Translations under genes and position numbers: made by a program
Notes under the pieces: generated by a model
The model's input: the letters and a program-made list of their open reading frames with translations, nothing else
Database searches by the model: none
What the model was told of the DNA's origin: nothing
Assembly: GCA_965200685.1 (NCBI GenBank)
Contig: OZ241379.1
Span: 3,472,001-3,536,000, forward strand
Direction of reading: 5' to 3'
Length of the DNA stretch: 64,000 nucleotides
Source of the DNA: Bin5 sp965200685
Lineage (GTDB): Bacteria; Chloroflexota; Anaerolineae; Caldilineales; Caldilineaceae
In this document: piece after piece, positions 33,519 to 42,321 of the stretch
Layout of the letters: each line of letters begins with the position of its first letter
Numbering within the stretch: the first letter of the stretch is position 1

Positions 33519-33543
33519 TACAATGCTTGATAAGGAGGCGACC

Positions 33544-35802
33544 GTGTCGAACACGAGCTGGAAAGAGATTCTATTGGAAGATATGCCCACTGACATGGCC
33601 CATGAGGTCGATATTTTTGAAGGCCAGATGGAACTAATGGGCCAGGGAAAATTGAATGAAAAGGTTTTTGCTGAAACCCGCCTGCGCCGGGGTGTCTATG
33701 GCCAGCGCTATGACAATGGCCAGCGCCATGATGGCTTTGAGAGCCGCTCCCTGGCATTTGAGGAAAAGGAGCGGGTGAAAGGGCCGGATACCCTCTGGCA
33801 TGCGCCGGGCATGCAGCGCATCAAAGTGCCCTTTGGCGGCCTGACGCCGGACCAGCTTGACGTGCTGGCCCAGGTCGCTGACGAATACTCAGACAGCATT
33901 CTGCATGTGACCACCCGCCAGGATATTCAGCTCCATTTCGTTCACATTGAAGATACACCGGATATGATGCGCCGTCTGGCCGCTGTTGGCATTACGACCC
34001 GGGAAGCCTGCGGCAATTCCGTCCGCAATGTCACCTGTTGCCACCTGGCCGGTGTCTGCCGTACAGAGGTTTTCGACGCTACCCCTTACGCCGACGCCCT
34101 GACTCAGTTTCTGCTCGGGCATGACGATGTGCAGGATTTTGGCCGTAAGTTCAAGCCGGCCTTTTCCGGATGTGAGAGCGAAGCCTGTGGGCTGGTGATG
34201 ATGCATGATCTCGGCTTTCTGTCCCAGATTCGGGAAGTGGATGGCAAGCAGCAGCGGGGCTTCAAAGTGTTCGTGGGCGGTGGCTTGGGTACAGTGCCCC
34301 ATCAGGCCAAGGTGTTGAGCGAGTTCACAGCGGCCGAGGAGATTTTGCCACAGGCCCAGGCCGTGGCCCGAGTGTTTGCTCGCCTCGGTGAAAAGCGCAA
34401 CCGCAACCGGGCCCGCATTAAATTTCTCGTGGCCCAATTAGGCATTGAAGAATTTCGGCGGCTGGTGGAAGAGGAACGCCAGGTACTGCCCCATGATGAC
34501 CGCTGGACCGCTTACCTGGATACATTGGGCCACTACGAGGAGAAGCCAGCCAGGCCGCCGACATTCCTGAACGGGCAGGTGCATTCCTCCGGATTCAACA
34601 AGTGGTTCGAGACGAATGTCTACACACAGCGTCAGGAAGGCTACAGCGTTGTGACCATTAATCTGCCTCTAGGCGATCTAACATCAAAGCAAACTTGGGT
34701 ACTGGCCGACATTGCCCGTAAATATGTGGGCGATACTGTACGCACAACCGTTGAGCAGAATATCGTCCTGCGTTGGGTGTCCGATGCCGACCTACCGAAC
34801 CTTTATGAGGAGCTGAAAGCCATCGACCTAGGCGAACCTGGGGCCGCTACAATTGTGGACATCACCGCTTGCCCCGGTACAGATACATGCAAGTTGGGTA
34901 TCGCTTCCTCGCGCGGGTTGGCCGCTGAGATGCGTACCCGCCTGACCGCCAAGAGCGCGTCCCTGCCCGACGCCATCAAGGATCTGAAGATCAAAATCAG
35001 CGGCTGCTTCAACTCCTGTGGCCAGCATCACATCGCCGACATCGGCTTCTTCGGCAACAGCCGTCGCTCTGGCAACTACAAAATGCCACACTTCCAGGTG
35101 GTTCTAGGGGGGAAGTGGCAGGATAACGCGGGTAGCTATGGCTTGGCCGTAGGGGCAGTACCCTCAAAGACCGTTCCCCAAGTCGTGGATACCATCACCA
35201 ACCGCTATGTAGATGAGCGGGAAAAGGGCGAGAGCTTCCAAGAGTGGATCGGACGCATCGGCAAAAAGGAAGCCCGCAATCTGATTCGCCCCTTCATGAA
35301 GTTGCCCGCCTTTGAACAGCAACCGGACTATTTCTCCGATTGGAACGATCCCCGGGTCTTCAGTTTGGGCGATATCGGTGTCGGCGAATGCGCCGGTGAA
35401 GTCGTCTCCCTCTTCTCAATGGAGATCGCCACCGCCGAGTCGGAGGCATTCGAGGCCCAGGTAGCCCTGGATGAAGGCGACCCGACCAGAGCCGATGCAC
35501 TGGCCTATTCAGCCATGGTAAAGGCAGCGAGAGCATTGGTGCGTACACAGTTTCTGGATGTAGGCGATGAATTGAACCGCATTGTGCAGGAATTCAAGAC
35601 CCGATTCTTTGACACGGAACTATTTTTCGATCAATATGCAAAGGGCAAGTTCGGCCAGTATCTGTTCGAACGCCACCAGAGCCCCAACCTGAATCCAGAT
35701 AGCGATTCAGCTCACCGGCTGATCGAAGAAGCCTTGCTGTTCATTGAAGCCACCCATGCCTGTGAGTCCAAAGTCGGCGGCAATGTCTTGGTTGAGCTGT
35801 AA
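33544..35802 (+). CDS. Siroheme nitrite/sulfite reductase
   Basis: A 752-aa ferredoxin-type reductase with two nitrite/sulfite reductase half-domains. The N-terminal substrate-binding half shows TRQDIQLHFVHIED and GNSVRNVTCCHLAGVC. The cluster-binding half has TACPGTDTCKLG and SGCFNSCGQHHIADIGFFG, giving the four Cys (Cx5C and Cx3C) that hold the 4Fe-4S cluster and bridge to siroheme. GTG at 33544 is chosen because AAGGAGG lies six bases upstream; the longer frame from 33481 translates the upstream palindrome. A C-terminal extension of about 170 residues, beyond the usual ~550-600-aa enzymes, is helical and of unknown role. Nitrite versus sulfite specificity cannot be settled from sequence. 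It heads a probable three-gene operon. Confidence 0.9.
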   Translation: MSNTSWKEILLEDMPTDMAHEVDIFEGQMELMGQGKLNEKVFAETRLRRGVYGQRYDNGQRHDGFESRSLAFEEKERVKGPDTLWHAPGMQRIKVPFGGLTPDQLDVLAQVADEYSDSILHVTTRQDIQLHFVHIEDTPDMMRRLAAVGITTREACGNSVRNVTCCHLAGVCRTEVFDATPYADALTQFLLGHDDVQDFGRKFKPAFSGCESEACGLVMMHDLGFLSQIREVDGKQQRGFKVFVGGGLGTVPHQAKVLSEFTAAEEILPQAQAVARVFARLGEKRNRNRARIKFLVAQLGIEEFRRLVEEERQVLPHDDRWTAYLDTLGHYEEKPARPPTFLNGQVHSSGFNKWFETNVYTQRQEGYSVVTINLPLGDLTSKQTWVLADIARKYVGDTVRTTVEQNIVLRWVSDADLPNLYEELKAIDLGEPGAATIVDITACPGTDTCKLGIASSRGLAAEMRTRLTAKSASLPDAIKDLKIKISGCFNSCGQHHIADIGFFGNSRRSGNYKMPHFQVVLGGKWQDNAGSYGLAVGAVPSKTVPQVVDTITNRYVDEREKGESFQEWIGRIGKKEARNLIRPFMKLPAFEQQPDYFSDWNDPRVFSLGDIGVGECAGEVVSLFSMEIATAESEAFEAQVALDEGDPTRADALAYSAMVKAARALVRTQFLDVGDELNRIVQEFKTRFFDTELFFDQYAKGKFGQYLFERHQSPNLNPDSDSAHRLIEEALLFIEATHACESKVGGNVLVEL

Positions 35803-35818
35803 AGGCGAGGAAAACCGA

Positions 35819-35848
35819 GTGGCGAGAGTTACTCGCCACGAACCACTG
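35819..35848. repeat. Intergenic hairpin (repeat family 2)
   Basis: An 8-bp inverted repeat (GTGGCGAG, loop AGTTA) is followed by GAACCACTG between the reductase and the next gene. It shares GAGAGTTACT and CCACGAACCAC with the hairpin at 30265-30292. Confidence 0.6.
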
Positions 35849-35864
35849 CAGTTGTGAGGAAACG

Positions 35865-36404
35865 ATGATTGCACCCAAACGCCTGAGCGTTACTTTCGAT
35901 TTTGAAGACTTTTCCCTGGATGTAGAGGCCTTCATCCCCGTCTTTCACCGCTGGATTCGAGAGAATGCCGTGCCCAATGAACTGCTACTGGATGTAGCCG
36001 ATTACAAGCATATTGTGAACGGGCCGGCACTTCTTCTTGTCGGCCATGAGGCCGATTATGTCATTGATATGACCGACAAGCCTGGCCTGCAATATATCCG
36101 TAAACGGGAGCTTGGAGCCGACCTGTCACAGGCCCTAGAGCGGACAGTGCAGCAGGCACTACAGGGAGTAAAATTGACGGAGACGGATGTGGACCTGCGG
36201 GATAAATTGAAGCTACGCACCGACGCGGCGACCATCGCTTTTGTGGACCGTCTCAACTACCCCAACAACGATAGCGGTGCTGCAGCTGTCCAGGCACAGC
36301 TCGCAGACAGCCTGGCCCCTGTGTTCGGCGATGATGCGTCCGTCACCCGCATTGACAACGATCCACGGGAGCCGTTGACCTTCTCAGTGACCAGTAGCCA
36401 GTGA
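35865..36404 (+). CDS. Conserved-looking hypothetical protein in the reductase operon
   Basis: A 179-aa soluble protein that I do not recognise. It has a beta-rich N-terminal half (RLSVTFDFEDFSLDVEAFIP) and a helical C-terminal half (ADLSQALERTVQQALQGVKL). GAGG lies seven bases before the ATG. Its last residues (FSVTSSQ) are encoded by a dispersed repeat copy (36385-36404), and its TGA overlaps the GTG start of the TrpD2-like gene. The tight packing between the reductase and the TrpD2-like gene suggests a role connected with nitrogen or sulfur assimilation. That is inference from context only. Confidence 0.6.
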   Translation: MIAPKRLSVTFDFEDFSLDVEAFIPVFHRWIRENAVPNELLLDVADYKHIVNGPALLLVGHEADYVIDMTDKPGLQYIRKRELGADLSQALERTVQQALQGVKLTETDVDLRDKLKLRTDAATIAFVDRLNYPNNDSGAAAVQAQLADSLAPVFGDDASVTRIDNDPREPLTFSVTSSQ

Positions 36405-37438
36405 AAACCACATGCCACAACAGTTTCATCCCCTTCATTCAGGCGGTTGGCCGTGGGGAGAAACTCAAGCGAGACCTCACATTTGATGAATCTGTGGATG
36501 CCCTGCGTCAGATCGTTGAGCAGACTTGTTCGCCGGCCCAGGCAGGGGCATTTCTGATCGCGCAACGGGTGAAAGGGGAAGCCGTAGACGAGATTCGCGG
36601 TTTTACCTACCTGTTGCGGGCAGAAGTCATTCGGCAAATCCATCCACAGGTGGACGGGTTGTTGGATCTGGCTGTGCCTTACGATGGCAAGGTAAAGAGT
36701 GCCCAACTCGCGCCGGCCATTGCCATTATTCTAGCAGAAGCCGGCCTGCCGGTTGTGCTCCATGGCGATGAAGGTGTGCCCACGAAAGCGGGCATCGGCC
36801 CGGGCCTGGTCCTGCGGGAAATCGGTGTGATGAACGAGCTAGAACCGGATGCAGTCCGGCGCATGGTTGAGTCCGTTGGTGTCGGCTATCTGTCCGCCCG
36901 CCGCTTTGCGCCGAAATGGCATGCGCTGCTGCCTCTGCGCCGACAATTTGGCCTGCGTACCATGCTGAATAGTGTGGAAAAGCTCCTCAACCCGGCCAAT
37001 GCCCCCTATCAGATCAGCGGATTCTTCCATGGAAACTATATTGAACGCCTGCGTGAAACCCAAACCGGTACAAAACGCAGTTTTATGCTGCAAGGGGAGG
37101 AAGGCTCTGTGGAGATGGCGGTCGGCCGCAAGAGCCGCGCCTTTGCCGAAGACCCGAGCGATGATCTGACCCTGGACCCCAAAATGCTTGGCCATGGGCC
37201 CCGAGTGCGTGTCCTCGGGCCCCTAGATGCTAAGGGACATGCCGCGCTCAACGCGGCCGTGCTCGCCAACGAGCCAAGTGATGCCACAGAGCAGGTCTGT
37301 CTGAGCGTCGGCGTGATCCTGCATCTCTTCGATCTAGCCCAAAGTATCTCTGATGGCATCGGCCGGGCTAGAAAAATCCTCTCCACCGGCGCGGCCCAGA
37401 CCCGGTTAGAGCGAGCTGTCATGGCCAGTAGTCTGTGA
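36401..37438 (+). CDS. Anthranilate phosphoribosyltransferase-like protein (TrpD2 type)
   Basis: A 345-aa member of glycosyltransferase family 3. The N-terminal helical part (FDESVDALRQIVEQTCSPAQ AGAFLIAQRVKGE, written in two pieces) and the central LPVVLHGDEGVPTKAG match the TrpD2/YbiB branch. In true TrpD the PRPP loop reads GTGGD; here the matching region is VPYDGKVKSAQLAP, so tryptophan synthesis is unlikely, as YbiB-type proteins bind nucleic acid instead. The start is GTG at 36401, overlapping the previous stop (GTGA). The last codons (MASSL) lie in a dispersed repeat that also forms the end of the convergent gene; the two overlap by 33 bases. Confidence 0.8.
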   Translation: MKTTCHNSFIPFIQAVGRGEKLKRDLTFDESVDALRQIVEQTCSPAQAGAFLIAQRVKGEAVDEIRGFTYLLRAEVIRQIHPQVDGLLDLAVPYDGKVKSAQLAPAIAIILAEAGLPVVLHGDEGVPTKAGIGPGLVLREIGVMNELEPDAVRRMVESVGVGYLSARRFAPKWHALLPLRRQFGLRTMLNSVEKLLNPANAPYQISGFFHGNYIERLRETQTGTKRSFMLQGEEGSVEMAVGRKSRAFAEDPSDDLTLDPKMLGHGPRVRVLGPLDAKGHAALNAAVLANEPSDATEQVCLSVGVILHLFDLAQSISDGIGRARKILSTGAAQTRLERAVMASSL

Positions 37439-38968
37439 ACTACAGGTCATTAATTTTTCTGCCAGGGCCAGTGCCTCTTGTGTAGTGGACAGCTCCCCCA
37501 CGGCTTGGGCCTCTGCCAGTGTACGCAACAGCCTGCCCACTGTCGGCCCCGGTGCTAGGCCCAGATGATTCATCAACGTATGGCCATCCACCAGTGGCAT
37601 CTGATGGCTGGCCGGTCGGGTGAAAACGTAGGCCAGCAGATTTTCCATCACTTGTAGAAATCCATGCCATGGCGCGCCCCGTTCAAACCCAGTTGCTTGG
37701 CGGTCGGCGATGGCTTGCAAGATCACATCCAACCCGGTGAGATGACCCGTCGCATCATTGCCGGTGTCCCGAAAAAAGCGGAAGGTCGCGCGTTTGCTTC
37801 TCGCATCTCGGGGGCGCATGTGGGCTTTAGCCACCCGTTGCGCCAACAGGACCTCTCGGCGGCTGAAGTGGAGGGCGGCCACCCGTTGGGCCGCGAGTGT
37901 GGCACTTAATCCCTCATGCCCGAAGAAGCGTACCCGCTGGACGCCGTCTTTGCACCCCAGTGAGCGGCTGCCGGGTTTGCCCGTATCATGGAACAAGCCA
38001 TGCCAGACCAGCCAGCCGGCCCGGTCATGGCCGGACGCGATTTGGTCTGTGAAATGAGCACGTAGAGGGTCCGTCCACAAGCGTAGAACCTGGGCCAGAG
38101 ATGCATCAGCCGGCCCTGGCCCGCCCCGTAGCCAATCTCGCAATTCGGCCGCGTAGTCCATTACCAGCAAGCTGTGATGGTATACGTCTAAATGATGGGG
38201 GGGCGACTGGTCTATGCCCTGCATAGCCTCCACCTCTGGCAGCAGAGGGGCGAGGAGACCGAGGGCCCGCAGCTCCTCAATGCCGGCCCGGGGACATGCC
38301 GTGTCCAGCAGCTTCCATAGTTCATCCCGTACTCGTTCAACGCTAGTATCTAGAATCGTTGCTGCGTTCGCTTTGATCTGCGCGCGGGTTTCCTGTTCAA
38401 TCGTGAACCCCAACTGGGCCCCTAGGCGAACTGCCCGCAGCAGCCGCGCCGGATCGCTCCTCAGGCTGTCGGCTGTGATGCGGCATAGACGCCGTGCTTC
38501 TATATCTGCGCTACCGCCGCACACATCGATCAATTGTGCAGGCCCATCAAGGGAAATTTCTAGGGCCAGGGCATTGGCAGTGAAATCTCGGGCCAACAGG
38601 TCCGCGTGAAGAGGGCCCCGTAGCGCAGCCACATCACACACCAGCCGTTGGCCATCCGCTCCCGTGCAGATGAGCCGGGCCATGTCCCGTTCCATGTCCA
38701 ATGGATAGAAGGCCCAGCCGAGCTGGTCCGCCACCCGCCGGGCCAGCGGTAGCACCGGCCCGGCCAAGATCAGGTCTAGGTCGGTTGTGAGAACACCAGT
38801 GGCCTGTGAACTGTAGTCATTGGTCACTGGTAGAGCGGAGATGCCCAATACATGATCTCGCACCGCGCCACCAACGATGTAGACCGGTGTGCGCGCTGCC
38901 ACAAACGCATTCAGTACTTGCTCGGTCGGGTTGTTTGTCGCTAGGGATGAAAAGGGGTTGATTCTCAT
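37406..38968 (-). CDS. CCA tRNA nucleotidyltransferase / poly(A) polymerase family, with HD domain
   Basis: A 520-aa class II nucleotidyltransferase. The head has G33-G34 (VGGAVRDHVLG) and the catalytic acids D63 and D65 (TTDLDLILAG). The RNA-binding neck (DPARLLRAVRLGAQLGF) and an HD phosphohydrolase domain (GLFHDTGKPGSRS) follow. Family proteins add CCA to tRNA 3' ends or add A residues. Between VLG and TDLD, where family members have only a few residues, lie about 18 extra (ISALPVTNDYSSQATGVL) encoded by a dispersed repeat. The last ~11 residues (SSQTTGHDSSL) also come from such a repeat, shared with the end of the convergent gene. Confidence 0.88.
   Translation of the reverse strand: MRINPFSSLATNNPTEQVLNAFVAARTPVYIVGGAVRDHVLGISALPVTNDYSSQATGVLTTDLDLILAGPVLPLARRVADQLGWAFYPLDMERDMARLICTGADGQRLVCDVAALRGPLHADLLARDFTANALALEISLDGPAQLIDVCGGSADIEARRLCRITADSLRSDPARLLRAVRLGAQLGFTIEQETRAQIKANAATILDTSVERVRDELWKLLDTACPRAGIEELRALGLLAPLLPEVEAMQGIDQSPPHHLDVYHHSLLVMDYAAELRDWLRGGPGPADASLAQVLRLWTDPLRAHFTDQIASGHDRAGWLVWHGLFHDTGKPGSRSLGCKDGVQRVRFFGHEGLSATLAAQRVAALHFSRREVLLAQRVAKAHMRPRDARSKRATFRFFRDTGNDATGHLTGLDVILQAIADRQATGFERGAPWHGFLQVMENLLAYVFTRPASHQMPLVDGHTLMNHLGLAPGPTVGRLLRTLAEAQAVGELSTTQEALALAEKLMTCSSQTTGHDSSL
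38795..38831. repeat. Dispersed repeat inside the nucleotidyltransferase active-site region
   Basis: ACCAGTGGCCTGTGAACTGT...GGTCACTGGT, with inverted ends ACCAGTG/CACTGGT. It is in frame and adds residues between the GG and DxD motifs. Confidence 0.75.
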
Positions 38969-39009
38969 AATAGCAGTTTCTAGTAACTACAAGCAATGAA
39001 AAACTGCCA

Positions 39010-40557
39010 TTAAACTATCGCTTCAATCAGAAACGGCCCTGGCTCGGCAATCCCTCGGCCCAAGGCGGCCACGAACTCGTCGGCGGTATCAACATGGGTG
39101 GCGGGCACACCCATACCTGCGGCAATGGAGATCCAATCCAGGGCCGGACCATCCAAACGCATCATTGCCGAGGCTTTCGGGCCAGGATCATCACCCCCGA
39201 CCTTTTGCAGCTCGCCCTGCAAAATGCGATAGGTCCGGTTGGCGAAGATGACCGTCACCACATTGAGGGACTCCCGGGCCTGGGTCCACAGGGCCTGTAG
39301 GGTATACATAGCGGAGCCATCGGCTTCCATGGCAAAGATCTGACGGTCTTGACAGGCGATGGCCGCGCCGGTGGCTACAGGCAGGCCCTGGCCGATGGCC
39401 CCGCCTGTCACATGGAGCCAGTCGTGCGGCGGGGCGGTTTCCGTGAACGGGTACGCAGCTCGCCCGGATGTGACCGACTCGTCGCAGACAATTGCATTTT
39501 CCGGCATCAACGCGCAGAGAGCTGTCCAGATTGCATTCGTGGTGAGCGAGCCGGCCGGCAAGGGCGGACGTTCAAATTGGGCGAGATTGGGGACATTCGC
39601 GGGTACGCCCAACTCTTCAGCTAAGGCATCTAGCGCGGCGGGAATGTCTTCGTGCTCTGCAGCCAGCAGGTGGATCTGGGCATCCGGCGGAGCCAATAGA
39701 CTAGGTGTGTCTGGATAGGCGAAAAACCCTACCGGCTCTTTGGTACCGACCAGTACCAGATGCTTGGTGCCGGCTAACATGGCAACCGCCTGGTCCACTA
39801 CATAGGGCAGCCGGGCCAGAACCGGATGTCCGGCCCCCCGGGCGACCCGGGCTGCTGCCCGTTTTCCAATCAGCCGGGTCCCTGTGCCAGCGGCGATGCG
39901 GCTCACTAGGTGGCTGAGTGCTTCGCTACCCATCACCCGGTCACCCACAAGAAAGATAGTGTCCTCTTCTCTCCGCAGCAGTTCAGCTACCTCTGTAATC
40001 CGTTCATCTGGGACTACCGCTGCTGCCGCTACCGTTTGGGGAGGAGCTGGCCCGTCCGCCGGGTCCCAGGCAGTATTGGCCGGCAGAATCAGTGTAGCCA
40101 CTTGACCAGGTGGCGTGCGCGCAGCGGCAATGGCCGCGGCCCCATCAGCGGCCACAGCACGGGCGTTTAAGGATGTACGTACCCAATCGGAAACCGGGCG
40201 GGCCAGCCCTTCGATATCGGATGTTAGAGGGGCATCATACTGGATGTGATACGTGGCATGATCCCCTACGATATTGACAAGCGGCGAGCGGGCTTTGCGG
40301 GCGTTGTGGAGATTGGCGATACCATTGCCCAGCCCTGGCCCCAAATGTAGGAGCGTGGCCCCTGGCCGGCCGGCCATGCGGGCGTAGCCATCAGCACATC
40401 CACTGGCGACCCCTTCGAACAAGCACAGGACCGCACGCATCTCCGGCACAAAGTCCAGAGCGGCTACGAAGTGCATCTCCGATGTCCCAGGATTCATAAA
40501 GCAGGTGTCCACGCCGCCATCATACAGAGTGCGGATGAGGGATTGTGCGCCGTTCAT
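39010..40557 (-). CDS. Thiamine-diphosphate enzyme, acetolactate synthase/benzoylformate decarboxylase-like
   Basis: A 515-aa ThDP-dependent enzyme with three domains. The N-terminal PYR domain contains the cofactor-activating Glu in LFEGVASGCADGYARM. The central domain is nucleotide-binding-like. The C-terminal PP domain has the metal-binding stretch MEADGSAMYT and an Asn about 27 residues on (VTVIFANRTYRIL). MNPGTSEMHFVAAL matches the branch of acetolactate-synthase-like proteins close to benzoylformate decarboxylase. The acidic residue of the usual GDGS is kept, but Gly becomes Ala. The substrate is unknown. A possible extended -10 (TGATAGAAT) lies at 40640-40648 on the minus strand. A second ThDP enzyme is at 51264. 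Confidence 0.82.
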   Translation of the reverse strand: MNGAQSLIRTLYDGGVDTCFMNPGTSEMHFVAALDFVPEMRAVLCLFEGVASGCADGYARMAGRPGATLLHLGPGLGNGIANLHNARKARSPLVNIVGDHATYHIQYDAPLTSDIEGLARPVSDWVRTSLNARAVAADGAAAIAAARTPPGQVATLILPANTAWDPADGPAPPQTVAAAAVVPDERITEVAELLRREEDTIFLVGDRVMGSEALSHLVSRIAAGTGTRLIGKRAAARVARGAGHPVLARLPYVVDQAVAMLAGTKHLVLVGTKEPVGFFAYPDTPSLLAPPDAQIHLLAAEHEDIPAALDALAEELGVPANVPNLAQFERPPLPAGSLTTNAIWTALCALMPENAIVCDESVTSGRAAYPFTETAPPHDWLHVTGGAIGQGLPVATGAAIACQDRQIFAMEADGSAMYTLQALWTQARESLNVVTVIFANRTYRILQGELQKVGGDDPGPKASAMMRLDGPALDWISIAAGMGVPATHVDTADEFVAALGRGIAEPGPFLIEAIV

Positions 40558-40737
40558 AGTCTCTCGTCAAACCCTAGGTTTTTCATTTCTGAGCCACGGA
40601 AATACTGCAGGTTCCCTAGGCACCGCAGTTTCAGTGGAAATTCTATCACAATCCATTTGATTTAGAAATTCAATACCTTTTGGCCCATGCACCACATTTC
40701 ATGGGCAGGGCGCGCCGGGGGAGATATACGGGTTGGC

Positions 40738-42321
40738 CTAGTGTTCACTGACCCTATCCATCTCCAACAACACTGCCTCGATCTGTTGCCAGGCCCGCTG
40801 CACATTCTGCGCGGTCTGGTGAGAGGGTGCCGCATCGCCATAGCGGGCCTCAATGTACCCCCTGGTAATGATCTGCATGGCTTGCTGAAGCGTAGGTGTT
40901 GCGGGGTTCAATTCTCCTATCTCTTCCCTTTCTATGGAGAGTTGCAATGACAGGCGGCTGCCATAGGTATGGGGTGTTTCGGCCTGCAGACGGGCCAGCA
41001 TCTGTGTTTTGGCAACGGCCAGTAGCTGCTGGTAGATCGAACGGATTACCCGGCGGGTGTCCATTTCTTCTTTGATGGGTAGATACGGATGCGGCTCCTC
41101 TGGGGCGCGGGCGAAGCGGGAGCGCCAACGACTCCATAGATCGGCAAGTTGAGACTGTAGCAGGTCCGCGCAGAAAATCGACTCTCGCATCTCCTCCTGC
41201 TCCTCCACGGCACGGCGACGCAACTGGCGCAAGACCAGTACAAATACGATGAATACCACGATGGCAATGGCCACTAGCACAACCCAGCGGTACGGTTCCG
41301 GCATCGCTTCCATGACCTGTTCCGCTGCCTCCGGCCGAGGTTCAAGTGGCTCTGGCAGGGCCATTGGCTCTTGTTCCCGTTCCTGAGAACCACCGGCCAA
41401 GAGTTGACGGATAAGTTGAGCCAAATAGTCGGCGATGATGAAGAACGGGTACGCGATGACCGCGACAATCCAGAACAGGACAGTCCCGATAGCTTGCAAG
41501 AGGACCCCTAGGCCCCGGAAGAGAATGGCCGCATCCTCTGGCTGGATGAGAAAGTTGATCAGCAAGGCGACGCCCAACAGCATGGAAATCGTCAGGCCGA
41601 TGCCGAGCAGCCAACTACGATTGGCAATGAAGCGCAGACTGCCCGCCCAGCTCGTGCGTCGCCAACCACTGCTAGATATTTGCAGATTGGCAACGGCCAG
41701 CCCTGCCAGACCCGCAGCGGCAAAGAGCAGCATCTGTCCTACAAGGTTGGCAAATTGATTGCTGGCCCTGGCGAAGATCAGAGCGAACAGGACCAGGGCT
41801 GCGCCACCCCAGAGGAATGCCCTCCAGATTTCTTCGTGCCCAAATTGGCCCTGGCCATCCAGCGCGCCGCGTAGCCAGAGGGCCAGGGTGAGGAGCAGGA
41901 AGAGAAATGTCCCCGGCACTTCAACAGGCACAGAATCCCAGTAGATCAGACGATAGCCCGCTTCCAGCAGCCATCTTAGGTCCCACAGCGCAAAATCCAT
42001 CTGTAAGAAGCGCAGCCATAGAAGACCTAGGATGGTAACAAACCCGCTGCCGGCGATGTACAGACGCACTTGGTTGACTTTGCGTAGGTTCCGACGTTCG
42101 GCGAAGGTAGGCATACTCCAACGGGCCAGAGAAAAGCTGAGAATTGGCAGGCTGATCAGCAGCAGTTGTGGCAGCAGGGGCCCGGCGACTGAAGGCGATA
42201 GAAAGCTCTGCAGCAGCAGCATCCAGGGCCAGATCCAGCACATACGCATGATACTGACGAGCAAAGGCAGCAGCCAGCCGTCAATGCTGTTCCATTCTGT
42301 ATGTTTCCAGGGCAAATTCAT
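40738..42321 (-). CDS. Membrane protein with C-terminal DUF4129 domain
   Basis: A 527-aa membrane protein. About eight helices fill residues 10-310 in two blocks, followed by a single helix (VVLVAIAIVVFIVFVLVL, ~345-362) and a cytoplasmic DUF4129 domain at the end (QAMQIITRGYIEARYGDAAP). DUF4129 is usually found on transglutaminase-like membrane proteins encoded beside MoxR ATPases and DUF58 proteins; no transglutaminase Cys-His-Asp motif is visible here. Its ATG overlaps the end of the DUF58 frame (42318-42321), making it the third gene of the MoxR operon. The molecular role is unknown. Confidence 0.8.
   Translation of the reverse strand: MNLPWKHTEWNSIDGWLLPLLVSIMRMCWIWPWMLLLQSFLSPSVAGPLLPQLLLISLPILSFSLARWSMPTFAERRNLRKVNQVRLYIAGSGFVTILGLLWLRFLQMDFALWDLRWLLEAGYRLIYWDSVPVEVPGTFLFLLLTLALWLRGALDGQGQFGHEEIWRAFLWGGAALVLFALIFARASNQFANLVGQMLLFAAAGLAGLAVANLQISSSGWRRTSWAGSLRFIANRSWLLGIGLTISMLLGVALLINFLIQPEDAAILFRGLGVLLQAIGTVLFWIVAVIAYPFFIIADYLAQLIRQLLAGGSQEREQEPMALPEPLEPRPEAAEQVMEAMPEPYRWVVLVAIAIVVFIVFVLVLRQLRRRAVEEQEEMRESIFCADLLQSQLADLWSRWRSRFARAPEEPHPYLPIKEEMDTRRVIRSIYQQLLAVAKTQMLARLQAETPHTYGSRLSLQLSIEREEIGELNPATPTLQQAMQIITRGYIEARYGDAAPSHQTAQNVQRAWQQIEAVLLEMDRVSEH

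Noticed and set aside
33481..33543. Upstream start for the reductase
   Set aside because: The extra 21 codons translate the palindromic repeat, while the GTG at 33544 has an ideal AAGGAGG.
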